DNA of 64,000 bases from Cryptomeria japonica (Eukaryota; Streptophyta; Pinopsida; Cupressales; Cupressaceae), in assembly GCF_030272615.1 (NCBI RefSeq), contig NC_081409.1, forward strand, positions 202,786,449 to 202,850,448, given 5' to 3'. Under the pieces are notes generated by a model. The model saw only the letters and a list, made by a program, of their open reading frames with translations, was not told the origin of the DNA and did no database searches. Below, piece by piece: positions 1-13,063 of the stretch (position 1 is its first letter; each line of letters opens with the position of its first letter). A program made the translations under genes and the position numbers.

Positions 1-3000
1 AGCATCATCGAAACATATTTTATTCAATTATAAACTTGGACAATCTCCCTTGTTTTCCATTAAAAAGGTACCAATACCATTATCTTCATGAGTGAAGCCA
101 CAAAAGAACAAAATAGAGCAATAAAGCTTGAGAAATCTAATGTAGAGAATTAGAAAAAGGCAATTCTCTAAAATGGAATAGAAATAATAAAATCACCTTA
201 GCTAAGGTTTGAGATACAATAATTATGTATTATATATTTTTTTCTATTAGGTTAATATAATATAATTGCATTCAATAGGCATAATTTGTACCTACACAAA
301 ATACATTACAACTATATATTTCATTATAATATAATTATACGGGATATATGTATGATCTCAACTAACGTATAGAGGTAATCCTAATCACCATCTTTGTAAC
401 TCTTTTCACACTTGATTTTCATAATAGATTATATAATTTGATTATTTGAAATTTTAGGGAAAATGTGAGAAATAGGTAGAGTTCTAATAATGCATATGTA
501 TTCACATTGCATATAGGAAAAATGAAATTAGAAGAAGTTTCAATATTAAAATTTTACAAGTGTTTTAGTAACATCAAGATGATTATGTTGAGTTCTAAAA
601 TACCTCATAGGTTATAAATATTTATTAAAAAAATTAATATATTTCTTTTTAGTAATCTATAATTAGTCTTATAAATTTACTTTAATTGCATCTTCTATTA
701 ATGATATTATAAATTGCACAATAGAGAAAATTCATGTGATTGAATGCATAATTAGGAGGATGGATGGAGTAAAGGGTTGAGTTTTAAATTTCTTTATCTA
801 TCTACTATGGTTAAGAAAAAATATGTTTTGTTGCATACCGTTGAGGAATGATGATCATATTCACTTACAATCCACTTACAACTATTATGGACATTGATTA
901 GATATGTGGATTTGTATATATTTTTCCGTATAACATATTATTTATTTTAATAATGGGCTATAATGTTTTGTGGATGACATGATTATACTACATCCCTTAC
1001 TTCATCATGTTAGACTTGTTGTGATGCTGATAGAGGTTTAATATCATCCCAATCAACCATATGTTATTCAATGGATGGTATATAGTCTATATTGTGGACT
1101 TACTTGTTGTGATGGTGATAGAGGTTTAGTATCATCCCAACAAACCGTATGTTATTCAATAGATGTTATAGTTCATATTGTGGGTTCTAGCTAAATACTA
1201 CTTGACCTATTTGTCTAATAAAATTAAAACAATAATCAAACATGTCAAATTAAGAAACTGTTAAATTTACTTACATTAAAATTGATATTCAACCTCAAGG
1301 ATGACAATCATTATTAAGAACATATTAAATGATTACTTGGTTAGTGTTCCTTTTACTAGCTAATATCTATTGTTATTTTTTCCAATGTCTTTATTCTTTA
1401 GATGGTCAACCTCCACATTTGAAGATCCTTCCCATCAATGAATTTTCCTTGCGTTATTATTTTTTCTTTTTCATGATCTAGGGTGAATTTCACTTCTAAG
1501 AATGTCTCTCCATTTGTTTAATATTTAAATTAATATTTTACAAAGGCTTTTAGATTGATCCATTTACACTAAATGCTACATGATGACTTAGATGAACAAA
1601 AACCATCATGCTCCATGTTTTAGCCATAAAAATAATGGATTTGATTTCTACTTAGGTTGTTATTTCCGAAGAAATTCTATTATTGTTAACTCCAAATTTT
1701 CTCTACTTGAACCTAGTTGTAATTAAGATGAAGGATTAATGATTGTGTAGTGTTTGATAAGATGTATATGGAAGTATAATACAAACCAAAAAATTGATGT
1801 CATTTTTTTTATAATTAGAGGTTTAAAATAAGTTCATCTAGATACATGATAATACCAAATGCCCTCGTTGTGTCCTCTAAGATCCATATCATCAACAATG
1901 ACCTTTTTCAATAGCCAAAAAACCTTGTTGTTGAAGTCATCCCAATTGCTACCAAATTTATAATATTTTTGAAGTGAATTCATGATTTTGTTGAAGTTGT
2001 ACACATGTGCTTATTATTAAAGTGACATGATACTAAATATGGCATAGGTTGTTGAAGTAAATTATTTATTACTGAATATGGACTATAAAGTTTTATATTT
2101 CCAAACTTAAGTGAAATATTCTTTTGATTCTATTATTTATTAAATAATGTCACTTCACCTAAAAAAGTTGATCAAAATTGAGATACTTCTTAGCTTTAGC
2201 TTTATTTTTTTTTTAATCATGCAAGATTTCTCATGTGAATATTGATGCTTGTACATTGTACAAACTAGGTAAGTGAAATGTATCATGAGATTGGGGCTCA
2301 TGAATATTTTATGAAATATAAATTTAAAATTTTATGTTTATTAATTTTGAAGATATTTTCATATACTTTTCTTCTTTATTTATTGTACATTATTTAGTTT
2401 ATTAAGTACTTATTGTATGATTTCCATTTTATTTTTTTAATGACTAGAGTCTACCCTTAATTCAATCGCATCTCTTCCTTTTAGGACAATTAATATACCC
2501 ATTCTCCCATTAAAAATGTAAAACTATACTTTCCTTTCCATTCATTTTTCCTTCATAATAAGAATATACATCTACAACTTAAAAATTGCAAAAGTATCCA
2601 CTCCAAATCTTCTCAAGACATTGCAAAAAAACCTTTTCTTCCATTTAAAATTATTTTAAGTTCTTTGTGGAAACATTTATTTCCTCAAATAATTTGAAAC
2701 TAGTTCTCCCACTTTAATTTTTTTCTATCTTCTTGAGATCAATATGGTGCTTATGTCTCATTGTATTCCTCTCTAAATTTTCTTTCACATCCTTATGTAA
2801 CTTGGGTCTAAACTTAGAAACATCATCTATTATCAAACTCTACTTTCCAATTTTATTGTAATTGTAAATTCATGTACTCCTCTATAATGTAGCTACACAA
2901 AATGTGAAAAATGAATCTTTATTGTATTCCTTTCATTGAATTTCATACAAATTCAAATCTTGCTAACACTGTATTGCATTGATTTCACTTCTTTCTAATT

Positions 3001-4059
3001 AAAACCTCAACAATTTTTTAAGGATTATGTTCGAAACCTCTACTTTCCCATCCATTTGTGTATGAAAGGGTAAAAGTTTAGAACTAACATAGTTTTATAA
3101 AAGCCAAAAAAATATAAATATAGTTTTTCTAAGTTATATTGTTATGATTTTTAAAATGGTATAAACCAATTAAATATTAAAATACTAATAAATTTTATTT
3201 TTAATAAATTTATATCTTTTTTTAATTAACTGGATATATTTTTTATAATTTTTAGGTTATTTTAATTGTAAATTTTTTTGAGCTCAATTGAATGTCATAA
3301 AAAGTATATCAAATTTAAAGTTTTTATTTTGATTTTTTTCAACTTAGATACTTAAATATTTAGCACATAGAGAAAAAAAAAATTTCAAATATTTTTTTAA
3401 AGTTAAATTTACTCAATGACATAGTTTTGGTGGGACATCAACTTTTGTCTATATTTTTTATAATTAAAAAAGAAATATTATTCCATCTTGGAGAGGATTC
3501 CCTTCTCTACTACATTATATATTTTTCTAAACTTTAAAGTACATCTTAATATTTAAAAAAAAAATGTAATTGGCATTATGTTTGATTATAAAAATGTAAT
3601 TCTAACAAATTAAAAATATATGATAAAATAATTCAAAAAATTAGATTCTAGATTTTCAGCTCTATTAAAGGGTATTTTATAATTTCCATAAAAGTACCTT
3701 TTGAATGAAGAAATTTTGAGTTAGAGTTATTTTTTTGTTAAATTTATACCAAAAGAGAGATCTAGATACCACAAGGACTATCACAAAGATAATTTTGGGT
3801 GATGATTGGAACTTTTTTACCTAAAAAAGTTTAAGTCAAAATATTGCATATAAATTGAACTTGGTATGAATTATAAAATTAGGTTATATTAATTTAATAT
3901 TTTTGGTTGAAAGGATTTTTCTATAATCCTTGTGCAATATAGGTGCTAAGTAGTTTTTCTAGAAAGAATTAAGGTGAAATAGTTTCTCCTAAAACCACTT
4001 CATTGGTTGAAAATATGACATAGTTTTGAACTTTTACTTGATAGGATAAAATTAAACTT
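1..4059. other. AT-rich intergenic DNA, no gene recognised
   Basis: No open reading frame of note and no recognisable protein motif on either strand. The sequence is AT-rich with many short A or T runs. It holds one short tandem duplication near 1.0-1.2 kb, and its right edge grades into an old integrase relic. Probably ancient, unrecognisable transposon remains. Confidence 0.6.
1012..1187. repeat. Two-copy tandem duplication, 88-bp unit
   Basis: The stretch beginning ACTTGTTGTGATG at 1014 recurs at 1102 with about 85% identity by eye, including shared blocks such as GATAGAGGTTTA and TATGTTATTCAAT. The copies are directly adjacent. No coding potential seen. Confidence 0.7.
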
Positions 4060-4265
4060 AGACTAATGTTTAAATTTATCTAGAAAGTATGTTAAAAGTG
4101 ACTCATAAATTTGGTATCTCTATCTAAAGACAATGCTAATTTATAAAATTGTACAATTTTATTATTTCCCTAAAGAGTGTTATAGCAACACATGAGTGGT
4201 GTCATTTTGATTCTTACAAGATATAAAGAGTGTGATGTTTTAGAATATGTCTCCATCAAGTAACA
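4060..4265 (-). pseudogene. Ty3/gypsy integrase relic
   Basis: Reading the minus strand across frames gives the integrase signatures CKNQNDTTHV and then LDRDTKFMSHF. These correspond to the family pattern around the second catalytic Asp (DRDxKFxSxFW). The intervening residues contain stops and frame changes, so this is a decayed fragment. It is not clearly continuous with the relic at 53.4-54.1 kb, because both contain the same integrase region; they are probably two different old insertions. Confidence 0.6.
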
Positions 4266-4406
4266 AAAATATATTTATTACCTTGCTAAGTTATTAATAG
4301 CTCAAGAATGGAATGTATGCTCATATTTTCTCATGGTCTCTTTAGTATAGGTAATGACTGATTATAAACCTAGATTCTATTGCTATCCTTTGGAATACTA
4401 GTAAAC

Positions 4407-4409
<3 letters not shown>

Positions 4410-4479
<70 letters not shown>
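4410..4479. repeat. (TA)n microsatellite
   Basis: An uninterrupted AT dinucleotide run of about 70 bp. It abuts and slightly overwrites the terminal bases of the LTR fragment that follows. It may have expanded from an ATATA target site, since the matching right flank of that LTR element (53272-53276) is also ATATA. Confidence 0.95.
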
Positions 4480-4481
<2 letters not shown>

Positions 4482-5028
4482 AGTCAAGGAATACTAAGAG
4501 GAGGGGTGAATCACTGTTTTGCAATTTTTAGCATTCTTAATCTGTCCTTTGGACCACTTAATGCAAATGAATAAAAATAGAGTGCATAAACACAAAGCAA
4601 ACCTGGAAACCTGGTTAAGGGAAAAACCACGATGGGATTGAGACCCACAATATTAATATACATTGTTAGAAGTATGATAATATTACTTGAGGGGAATACA
4701 CATGCATTCAGGCACACTACCTAGAGCTCATTGCTCAAATTAAAATAGAGGCTACAACCCTAGAAGGCTCATTACCTTACAAAAGATTATAGATATTAAT
4801 TGGAATGTTTGAACTGATAAACAACATCTACAAATACTAAAAATAGTTCTAGTTAAGTACCAATTACATATCCTTACTCTGTTCTGCAACATTGCTTTGT
4901 ACTAATATTCTGTTGTATTTTGAAGCTCAAATCTTTCACTAGCGCATGTGAAATTGTGCCCAATTGCTCATGTACATACTTCACACATAACCATCGATAT
5001 CAAAAATGGTCAAATCAATTGGTCATAT
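4476..5028 (-). repeat. Element X 3' LTR, distal half
   Basis: Aligns with 52191-52720. Shared landmarks are ACCACTTAATGCAAATGAAT, the block around GGGATTGAGACCCACAAT, CATATCCTTACTCT and ATCTTTCACTAGC. The sequence stops abruptly after GGTCATAT at 5028, in mid-LTR. The other half resumes at 31290 with ATATATAT, which is where the intact copy reads GGTCATATATAT. Direction is minus, so the plus-strand left edge is the LTR 3' end. Confidence 0.85.
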
Positions 5029-5075
5029 GGGAAAAAAACATGGAACAGTGTCACACTTTGGGCCAACTAAGGGTT

Positions 5076-5241
5076 GTCCAACCGGACTACCCCTGGGCTG
5101 CGTGGTTCCTGCGTGGTGTCGAAATGGCACCGGAAGTCCAACCGGACTTAGTTTGATGGGACTCCTTTAGTTTAAATTATTCCATGAAAAAAAAATCAAA
5201 TTTATTTTTTATTGTTATAACTAAGGTTAGTCCGACTGGAC
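5076..5241. repeat. Three palindromic 12-mers GTCCRACYGGAC
   Basis: GTCCAACCGGAC at 5076-5087 and 5136-5147, and GTCCGACTGGAC at 5230-5241, each nearly self-complementary. A related GGCCGGACTAGCC follows at about 5249. They lie in the left arm of the small outer element and could be protein-binding sites or short hairpins. Function unknown. Confidence 0.6.
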
Positions 5242-5979
5242 TCAGTTTGGCCGGACTAGCCTATGTGTTATGTGATGTGGCACAAAAAAGGTTGAAAACT
5301 TTATATTTCTGAAACTTTTCACTTCTGCTCAATTTTTCTTCAAGCGGAATATTTTTTTACAAAAATTAAAAAATACCCTTTTGTAGAGCTTGAAGTCACA
5401 AATCTAGACGTATAACTTTTTTAGTATTTTGATTAATTTTAATATTTTTAATTAATTAAAAAGTGCGAGTAGCTTTTTAAAGTTAAAAAAGAGGCTGATT
5501 AGAAATTAAAAAAATATTAGATGATATTAGAAAAAATATTAAAAAATATTTTTCACTAGATGAGAGTCTTCTCGAAAAGGGTTTTTTTTTTTTGGTTAAT
5601 GATAATTTTAGTAGTCAAAAGGTTAACGTCAAATGAAAACTATCAAATTTAGCTATGTTGGACTTCAAAATATTATAACGAGAAAAATATACATCCATTT
5701 TTTTAACACTGCATATATATGTTCTCTATTTGGGAAAAACAAATTAGAAAAAAATAAAGTTCGTTTTCATTTTTTTGGTGACACCGACTAGAATGCCTGA
5801 TTTTTAACATTTTTTAGCAATGAAAAATCTGTCTTTGAATTTATTAAACAAATATTAATTTTTTTTCAAAAAATTAAAAAAAATAACATACCTAAATTTC
5901 ATTAATATTTCTACATTTAATCAGTTTACATCATTTTAAAATTCAATTTAAAAATGTCACTTTTATGAGGTCGAAGTTA

Positions 5980-6030
5980 GGGTAAGTGCACCAAGATGGT
6001 GCGCAAAAAGGGGGTAGAAGTGGACGCTTT
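5980..6030 (+). repeat. Element K left terminal inverted repeat
   Basis: Begins GGGTAAGTGCACC and contains the imperfect palindrome GCACCAAGATGGTGCGC, followed by a purine-rich stretch and GTGGACGC. It matches the right terminus in inverted orientation over about 33 bp with few mismatches, then again after a small gap. TTA immediately precedes it. Confidence 0.6.
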
Positions 6031-6832
6031 TTTTTTTTGCTGAAATTAGGTAAACCTGATTTTGGAGGAGAAAGTTGAGAGTTATCCACTCAAGATATGA
6101 AGATACTCAAAGACCAAATATTGTAGTACTTTGAATCTAGTTTCCAAAATACTATTTTTTTCAAAATTGGATAAGATTAAGGGGGTCAAATCCTTCGCTC
6201 ATGAAAAACAGACCCTGATTTTTTTTTTAAAACATAACATAATGTCTGACGTGTGCGTAAAAAAAGTCATAGTTAGATTTAATATTTTGACAAATCCTTT
6301 GGCAAAAAGATAGTTAAGAGTGAGCACTAGAAGTTGTGTATTTTTTTGTAATTTTTTGTTGAGTATTTTTTTTAATGATTTTTCCAATAATGATATGTCT
6401 CTGAGAACTATGAAGACACTAGTAAAAGAAATTCAATAATGATATGTTATTGTTGTTCAAATTAGAAAAAAAAATTACATGGTTAGAAAGCTCAGAAGAT
6501 GGGTGAAAATATGGTGGCAATTTAGAAATACCCACTTGATGAAGTGTAAACATGATGATGACAAAGTCGAGAAACCAAGTTGATAAAACAAAACGCGTCA
6601 AAAAAGAGGGAAATGGAGGGAAACCAAACTTCCAATGCAACTTTGTCATCCAGGCGTTATCACAAGCCTAAATAGTCAAAAACACGTATGGGCTCTTTGT
6701 ACTATAAATAGCACATACAGGGGTGTTAAAGCTAAAACAACATGTATGCACTTCTACATGTGTTTAAAATGTGGGTGTGTGTATACATATATGTATATGT
6801 ATAATATGTAAAATATGATATTTCATGTATAT
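6031..6832. other. AT-rich non-coding stretch ending in a TA/TG microsatellite
   Basis: No coding signal. From about 6770 the sequence becomes an impure TATG/TA repeat that continues after the solo LTR at 8506, indicating that the LTR inserted into this microsatellite. Confidence 0.5.
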
Positions 6833-8505
6833 TGTAGCATCGTAAATTGTATGCACTTGCTAGGGTGGTACAATTTCACACCTAGTTTAGCACCCGCCTT
6901 GGCGCATTTTGCATGTTGCATTACATTTTCCCTTTAGCACTTAATTAATTAAATTAATTAGGTCTAAGGTTCTATTTTATCATCTCCCATATCATAAAGT
7001 TGGGCCCTTTCATTAAAGTGTGCCCCTTTCATTTTATTCTTCCAATACATCATTTAATCAAAAACCCTAATTAAGTCCTATTTTGAGCTTGGGGGCTTGG
7101 TTTCGGGGGTCAAAACATCTCGAAATCACCTGTAACTTCGGGATTCTCTCTAAAATCATCATATCCGATAGCCCTGAAAATTTGGTGAAAAGTTGTCAGG
7201 ACCGTGGCGCTCGAAGTGCACATGGTCCCGGACATTTTTCTCGAAATTTTAGGAGCACAATCCAATCACAAAATAAAGCTTAACCCCAAGAAATTGGCAG
7301 GAAATTCAATCTCTAGGTCAGCCAAAAGACGAAATTATGATTTAGGGTTTCCTACATAAGAGCTCTCTTTCTTCATTTGAAGGGATCCGAATTTTTGTTT
7401 TCAGGGACCTTCTATGCAGCGAAAGAGCAGATCTTTGAAGACTTCAACAACATTCAACATCCTTCTGTCAAGCATTTATCAATTTCATTCATCCATTTAG
7501 GGCTTGGAAGACATTGAAGAACAATAGGAGATTACCGACTGAAGATTGGCTTGTACCCCTCCCTTGGGGTTGGGTATGATTTCATGTTGTTTTCATGTCT
7601 TTGCATGAGCTTCATTATATCATTTGTATCCATGCTTTAGATCACTTTGTATCTTGGTTTGGAGCATTTACATTATCATTTATAAGCAATTAGGGTTTAC
7701 TTTCTAGGTTGCTCTAGTTTGCTTACTTGCATTTTAGGATCTTGCATACACACAAGGTCTGCACACACATTACTTTTACAATACAACTTGGCTATTCGTG
7801 GAGGTGGAAATCACCGAAGCGGGGGTTTGACTAAGGCAAAACCCTATATAGCCGCCCAAACACCTTTTCAGATATAAGTGCAGGTTTCGGGACTCGGACG
7901 ATGCCGCAGGTTGCAGATCCGGGAGAAGCAGACTGAGACCGACCTTCTCACCAAATTTCAGAGCAAAAGACCAGGACAGGGGCGTGGGGCGCCCTGGTCC
8001 TGCTAGGATAGGGGCGCTGGGGCGCCCTGGTCCCTGGGACAGGGGCGCTGGGCGCCCTGGTCCTCCTGACAGACATCATTTTCAGCATTTTTGACAGCTT
8101 TTCCAGGTTGCCAAAACAACAGTTTCCGGAGCAGTTTCAGGGGCAGAATCAGGACAGTGGCGCCCGCGCCCCCGTCCTAAACATTTTCACTCAGATTTTA
8201 ACACCGGGTACGCATTTACATTCTTTCCTTGTCCTTGTGTTTACAGCTTTCCATTGTTTAAGTTCAATTCTGCAATCTTGTTATTAGTTCATACTTGCAC
8301 TTTGGGGTTAGGAATTGAACTTGCATCATTTCATCTTTCAATTGCAACAAAGGAATAGAAATCCTAATAGGTATCCCGTGGATCTCTCTTCCACAAAAAG
8401 AAGTAGCCAATTGTGTGATACCTCTAGACTCTTTCGTATTCCGCAAGTGTGTGGTTGAAATGAGATTAGGGCATGTTTGCTTAGTGTCACTTTTTCTCCC
8501 ACACA
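6833..8505 (+). mobile_element. Solo LTR of a gypsy-type family (LTR-G), TATAT target site
   Basis: Starts TGTAGCATCGTAAATTG and ends CACACA, with TATAT directly before (6828-6832) and after (8506-8510). It is homologous in layout to the solo LTR at 56682: a similar start (TGTAGCRTC), a GC-rich hairpin minisatellite, and an inverted-repeat motif GGGGTTTGACTAAGG..AAACCC at 7821-7844. No internal region, primer site or polypurine tract adjoins it, so it is a solo LTR. The AT-rich target makes the duplication less decisive than at the other copy. Confidence 0.7.
7973..8178 (+). repeat. GC-rich hairpin minisatellite in LTR-G
   Basis: Three units of about 31 bp start near 7974, 8005 and 8037, each of the form GGACAGGGGCGC followed by GGGCGCCCTGGTCC. 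The two halves of each unit are nearly complementary, so each unit can fold as a hairpin. A fourth, diverged version is at 8152-8178. Very GC-rich against an AT-rich background. Confidence 0.85.
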
Positions 8506-8735
8506 TATATATGTATATATGGATATATAATATATAATATATATGTGTGTGTATATAATATATTATGTACATATATACACACACATATGTGTGCATGTAT
8601 GTGTATTGCCTTTTGATATTTTATTTGTATTATATGTATATGTGTATGTACGTATATTGATATATATTATATTTTGATATCTTATTATACTGCATTGTAT
8701 TCCTCTCTCTCTCTCTCTCACTCACTCTCTCTCAA
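8506..8735. repeat. TA/TG microsatellite followed by a short (CT)n run
   Basis: Impure TATATG and TGTGTA repeats to about 8690, then CTCTCT from about 8702 to 8735. It continues the microsatellite on the left side of the solo LTR. Open frames across it are repeat-encoded and not genes. Confidence 0.8.
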
Positions 8736-8739
8736 GACC

Positions 8740-8885
8740 CCACATAACACATAATGACCTCTTCGGACCATGTATGATATCTCAAGGGGTCAAATGGTGT
8801 CTTAAGGGGTCATATGGTGTTGCAACACATGTGTGGCTCAATTAGGACCTCACATGACCCCTAATGACATCATGTGACGTGTCTT
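8740..8885. repeat. Degenerate GGGGTCATATGGTGTC minisatellite, left part
   Basis: Variants of AAGGGGTCATATGGTGT and its inverse (ACATGACCCCTAATGAC) are repeated here. The same motif family resumes at 20.87 kb, right after the gypsy1 plus 4.2 kb LTR-like block. This suggests a single array was split by that 12-kb insertion. Confidence 0.7.
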
Positions 8886-8910
8886 CCTCTCCCCCCATCT
8901 CCCTCCTTGG

Positions 8911-10404
8911 TGCAGAGGTCGGCAACAATAGGGTGATAAACCTACCCACACACCTCTGGTCTTCTTTTTCTGGTTATGTTTCACACCTCAATGATGAAAT
9001 CAACTTCTCACCATTAACCGAGATGATGCACACTCCTGCCCACTTCCTAAGGCCTATCAAGGTCTTCCACAATGCTTACTTGAAACACAAGAAAAGTATT
9101 GGTTTTTGAGTACTAGATAAGCTCACTGGTATAGGTTTCATAGTTTTACTAATACTAGTTTCATAGTTTTACCGGTACAGGTTTCATAGACTTACCAACA
9201 CTAGTTTAGCGGGTTAGTAGCCCTATTTCACTGTCTTTTGGGACTTCTCTCCAAATAACACCAAATAACACCTTAACCAAATTTAGGTTTCAGACACCCT
9301 TTTGGGGACCACTATTAGATTCAAAAAGATTAGATTCCCACCCTATTCCTGCACTCTTCAGCACCTACTTGGTTACAGGCCTAATTGACCAGGCTAGGCC
9401 AATATCACAAAAGAGGTATGGAGAATGGGATCACAGGAAGGTTCCAACTTTTTGGTAATTTTCTCCTATGTTCAAATACCCAATTTAAGCACTTCAACTC
9501 ATCTTCTCATCATTGTTCATTATATACTCAAAGAAACTCATCTAATCTAATTTAAATACTCAACCGGTTTAGACTAGGGCTTGGTGGTACTGTACCAACC
9601 AACTTCTCTGATCTCACCCCTCTAGAATCTCACAATACACATCCCTAACTAGCATTCTACTCATGGCCATCGGATCCCAATGAGTAGACTACAAGTTAGG
9701 GTCTTACTTGCATTATAACCCTTGAAAATGGAGGGTTTCAACCTGCAGAAAATAAACATTTTTAACTTCTACTAGACTTTACTTTGAGAGGTCAAAACTG
9801 GTGTATTAGAAGGGTGTTTTAGAGTTACTCCTAACCAGATCTAAGATTCATAAGAAATTATCACACTATACGAATTGTACAGAAATTCTCTGTATGGCGA
9901 AATCAAATTTGTCTTATTTACTTTCTCCACCAAACTTTACAAAACCTTTGACACCCCTTCCTATGGTTGTCCACATATATATAAACCTCTTCCAATGTCC
10001 ATAACCAACTTTTGAATAGTTAGGACCATTGGAGAAGTAATTGTCATCCTACCGGCAACTTTGAAAAAGTTGCTTGACAACAAATGCAACATTTTGCAAT
10101 TTTAGAACAACACCGGTTATTAACTACCTAGACCTTATGGAAACACAACCAAGGTCATTATTTACTCCAACACCTAAGACAACATCCTAGACATTCTAAC
10201 TTTGACAAAATCCAAATTCCAAGCCTTCATGGCCTAATAGACCTCTAGGTTTATATGTTCACCTAAGAGATTATTGACCATACAAAATAGGCATTAAATT
10301 ACATCAAGGTTGATCATTGATGCAACCCACAATTACAACATAAATGAACCTGTAGACAACACCATGTGCTTGAAAATTAGTTGTGACATGAAATGTGCTC
10401 TGCA
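8911..10404 (-). repeat. gypsy1 3' LTR
   Basis: Plus-strand edges are TGCAGAGGTCGG and ATGTGCTCTGCA. It aligns over its length with 15096-16613, including the shared block ACATATATATAAACCTCTTC, a possible TATA-containing core. Diverged from the other LTR by point changes and small indels. Confidence 0.9.
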
Positions 10405-10420
10405 CCATACTCTCGAGCCC
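10405..10420 (-). other. gypsy1 polypurine tract
   Basis: On the minus strand this reads GGGCTCGAGAGTATGG directly before the 3' LTR. gypsy2 has a very similar tract at the equivalent place (38404-38419), supporting the LTR edge assignment. Confidence 0.6.
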
Positions 10421-10460
10421 AAAAGAAACTCAAGTCCCTTGAGTTGGGATGTCTATAAAG

Positions 10461-11128
10461 TGAGTTTGGTCTTCTCAATAGCCTCAGAAGCAATCCATGT
10501 AGCATCCTCTAAAGGTTGATTCTTCCATTTGACTAGGTACTCCAAGTAAGTCTTCCTCCTAGTTTTCTTGCTGATCCTTTGATCCAAAATACATTCAATT
10601 TCAGGTTTGGGTTGTGGGGGAAGTCCTTCTATTATGTCTGCAATAGAGGAATCAAATTGACATGCATCACAAATATCATCAACAACACCCTTATATCTAT
10701 ATATATATTAGAAACAATAGATATAGGTGACAACCCCACTTCCAGGGTAGGTCTATTTTGTATGCATTGTTCCCACATCATTTGAGGACCTTAAAAGGAC
10801 CTATCTTCTTCATGTGCAACTTGGTGTACTTCTCCTTAGGGAGTCTTGCTTTATTGAGATGGATCATTACCAAATATCCTACTGTAAATTGAACATCTCT
10901 CCTTTTGAGGTCTGCTGCTTGCTTGTATTTTTTAGAGGTATGAATCAGTCTATCTCTGACTTGTTGGTGTATATCCTTTATGACGTTAGCAAAGTTATCT
11001 TCCTGAGAACTTCTTCTATCAATATTATTCACATCTCTAAGTTCAAGAATACCCTTGGGATGTGTACCATACACAATTTGGAAAGGACTTAACCCTGTAC
11101 TTTTGTTCACAGAATCATTTTAGGAAAA
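10461..11128 (-). pseudogene. gypsy1 integrase C-terminus and chromodomain
   Basis: The open piece at 10778-11110 encodes the integrase C-terminal segment: STGLSPFQIVYGTHP, then a basic coil and KIGPFKVLK. Downstream, at about 10461-10602, is a chromodomain-like stretch with YLEYLVKWKNQPLEDATW preceded by a basic RRK segment. Chromodomains mark chromoviruses and in known cases direct integration to modified chromatin; that role is inferred here. In-frame stops separate the pieces. Confidence 0.8.
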
Positions 11129-12037
11129 TTATGCATGTGGAAGAATGGTATCACAAGTAGTTCCATGCTCCTTGGTCAAGAACCATAAGAAGTTTCCAAG
11201 GGAACTATTTATTACCTCAGTCTGCCCATCAGATTGAGGGTGATAAGCATAAGAGAAACACAAGTTAGTCCCCAACTTATGCCATAAATTTCTCCAAAAG
11301 TGTCCTAAAAACTTAGAATCCCTATCCAAGATAATGCTCAAGGGTAACCCATGAAGTCTAACAATTTCCTTGAAGAATAAACTTGCAATATTAGAAGCAT
11401 CATGTGTAACCTTGCATGGTAAAAAATGTGCCATCTTTGAAAACCGGTCTACCACAACATAAACACTGTCATAACCTGATTTAGTCCTAGGAAGGCCTAA
11501 GACAAAATCCATAGTAACAGAATCCCAAGGTTTGGTAGGGATTGGTAAAGGAGTATAAAGGCCTATATTTGAACTTGTACCTTTTGCCTTTTGACACACC
11601 ACACATTCTGAAACAAATTTCCTCACATCTGTTTGCATTCTAGGCAAAAAATAAAACCTTCTAACCAACTCAAGTGTCTTATCAAGTCCAAAATGTCCTG
11701 ACAAACTCCCACAATGTTTTTCTTTGACAATAGTCTCCCTCATTGAGCAATTAGGAATACAAAGCTGACTACCCTTGAAAAGTAAACCTTCTTGAAGCAT
11801 ATACTCAGAAAAATTAGTATGACACCTTTCATTTATATCTTGACAAACCTCATAAGCCTCCTTGAAATTTGCATCTTCTTGATACATGTCCTTCATAGCA
11901 GTGATTCCTATGCTTTCTAATTGAATCTCTTGGATAGCCAAGTTCCTCCTACTAAGGGCATCTGAAAATTTGTTGGCCACTCCCTTCTTATTCTTGATAG
12001 TGAATGTGAAAGCTTGAAGGTACTCCATCAATCTCAT
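11129..12037 (-). pseudogene. gypsy1 integrase (with end of RNase H)
   Basis: A 302-codon open frame. The first part (AFTFTIKNKKGVANKFSDAL) is the end of the RNase H/connection region. Next comes the HHCC zinc-binding module (HCGSLSGHFG ... CVVCQKAKG), then the catalytic core with [12 protein letters not shown] (first Asp), ILDRDSKFLGHF (second Asp) and YHPQSDGQTEVIN (Glu). All three catalytic residues are present. It catalyses insertion of retroelement cDNA. It is cut off by a stop at the C-terminal side, and the rest continues in the neighbouring piece, so it is probably inactive as a polyprotein. Confidence 0.93.
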
Positions 12038-12049
12038 GTGTCAGTGATT

Positions 12050-13063
12050 GAGTTTCTCTTGCCAGTTCAAAAAACTGAAAGCATGGTTGTTAGTCTAAAC
12101 AACAAATTCCATCAGTAATAGCTAATGCCTCCATTTCCTAAGAGATTGTACCAAGGCATATATCTCTAGATCATAGGTTGAATATTTATGTTTTGCTTCA
12201 TTTAATTTATCACTGAAAAAGGCCACAGGCCTACCCTCCTGACTCAAGACTCCTCCTATAGCTTTCTTAGATGCATCACATTCAATAGTGAATACCTTAT
12301 GAAAATCAAGAAGGACTAAAATGGGCTATTTTGCAATCTTTGTTTTCAAATACTCAAAAGACTTGTTGGCTTCATAATTCCAAGAAAATTGACACTTTCT
12401 TCCACCCTTATTTGGATCTATCATAGGAGCACTAACTCCACTAAAATTTCTTATAAACTTCCTATAAAAACTTGATAAGCCATGGAAACTTTTTACCTCA
12501 CTTGCAGATCTAGGGGTAGGCCAATTGAGGATTGCCTCCACCTTCGATGGATTCATTTTCATATTACCTTTGGAAACAACAAATCCAAGAAACACCAATT
12601 CCTCCTACAAGAAGACACACTTGTCCAAGTTGACCTTCAACTGCTCCTCATGCAACCTTTTCAATACCAAATCCAAGTGCATCAGATGTTTATTTTTATC
12701 CTTGCTATAAATCAATATATCATCCAAGTATACTACCACAAAATGATTGATAAAGGGTTTGAGAACCTCATTCATTAACCTCATAAAGGTACTAGGGGCA
12801 TTGGAAAGCCCAAATGGCATTACCATCCATTCAAACAAGCCTTCATTAGTTTTAAACATTGTCTTCCATTGGTCTCCATTTCTGATCCTAATTTGGTGAT
12901 AGCCACTTTTCAAGTCTATTTTGGAGTAGTACTTGGCCCCTCCTAGACAATCCATCAAATATTCTATTCTCGGCATTGGGAACCTAAATCTAATTGTTAT
13001 CATGTTGATAGCCCTGGAGTCGGTACACAATCTCCATGTCCCTTCTTTCTTAGGAGCTAACAC
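12050..13063 (-). pseudogene. gypsy1 reverse transcriptase and RNase H
   Basis: Two consecutive open pieces (12605-13063 and 12326-12598) in related frames. The first holds RT motifs [41 protein letters not shown] and [11 protein letters not shown], with the YLDD catalytic box at 12719-12730 intact. The second starts FLGFVVSKG and contains SFHGLSSFYRKFIRNFS, typical of the RT thumb. RNase H motifs ([25 protein letters not shown]) follow with stops. The polymerase core looks intact, but the polyprotein is interrupted. Confidence 0.93.

Noticed and set aside
4342-4574. Tyr/Ile repeat open frames on both strands
   Set aside because: Produced by the (TA)n run.
8264-8596. A 110-codon minus-strand open frame with Tyr/Ile/His repeats
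   Set aside because: Half lies in TA/TG microsatellite and half in the solo LTR; no motif.
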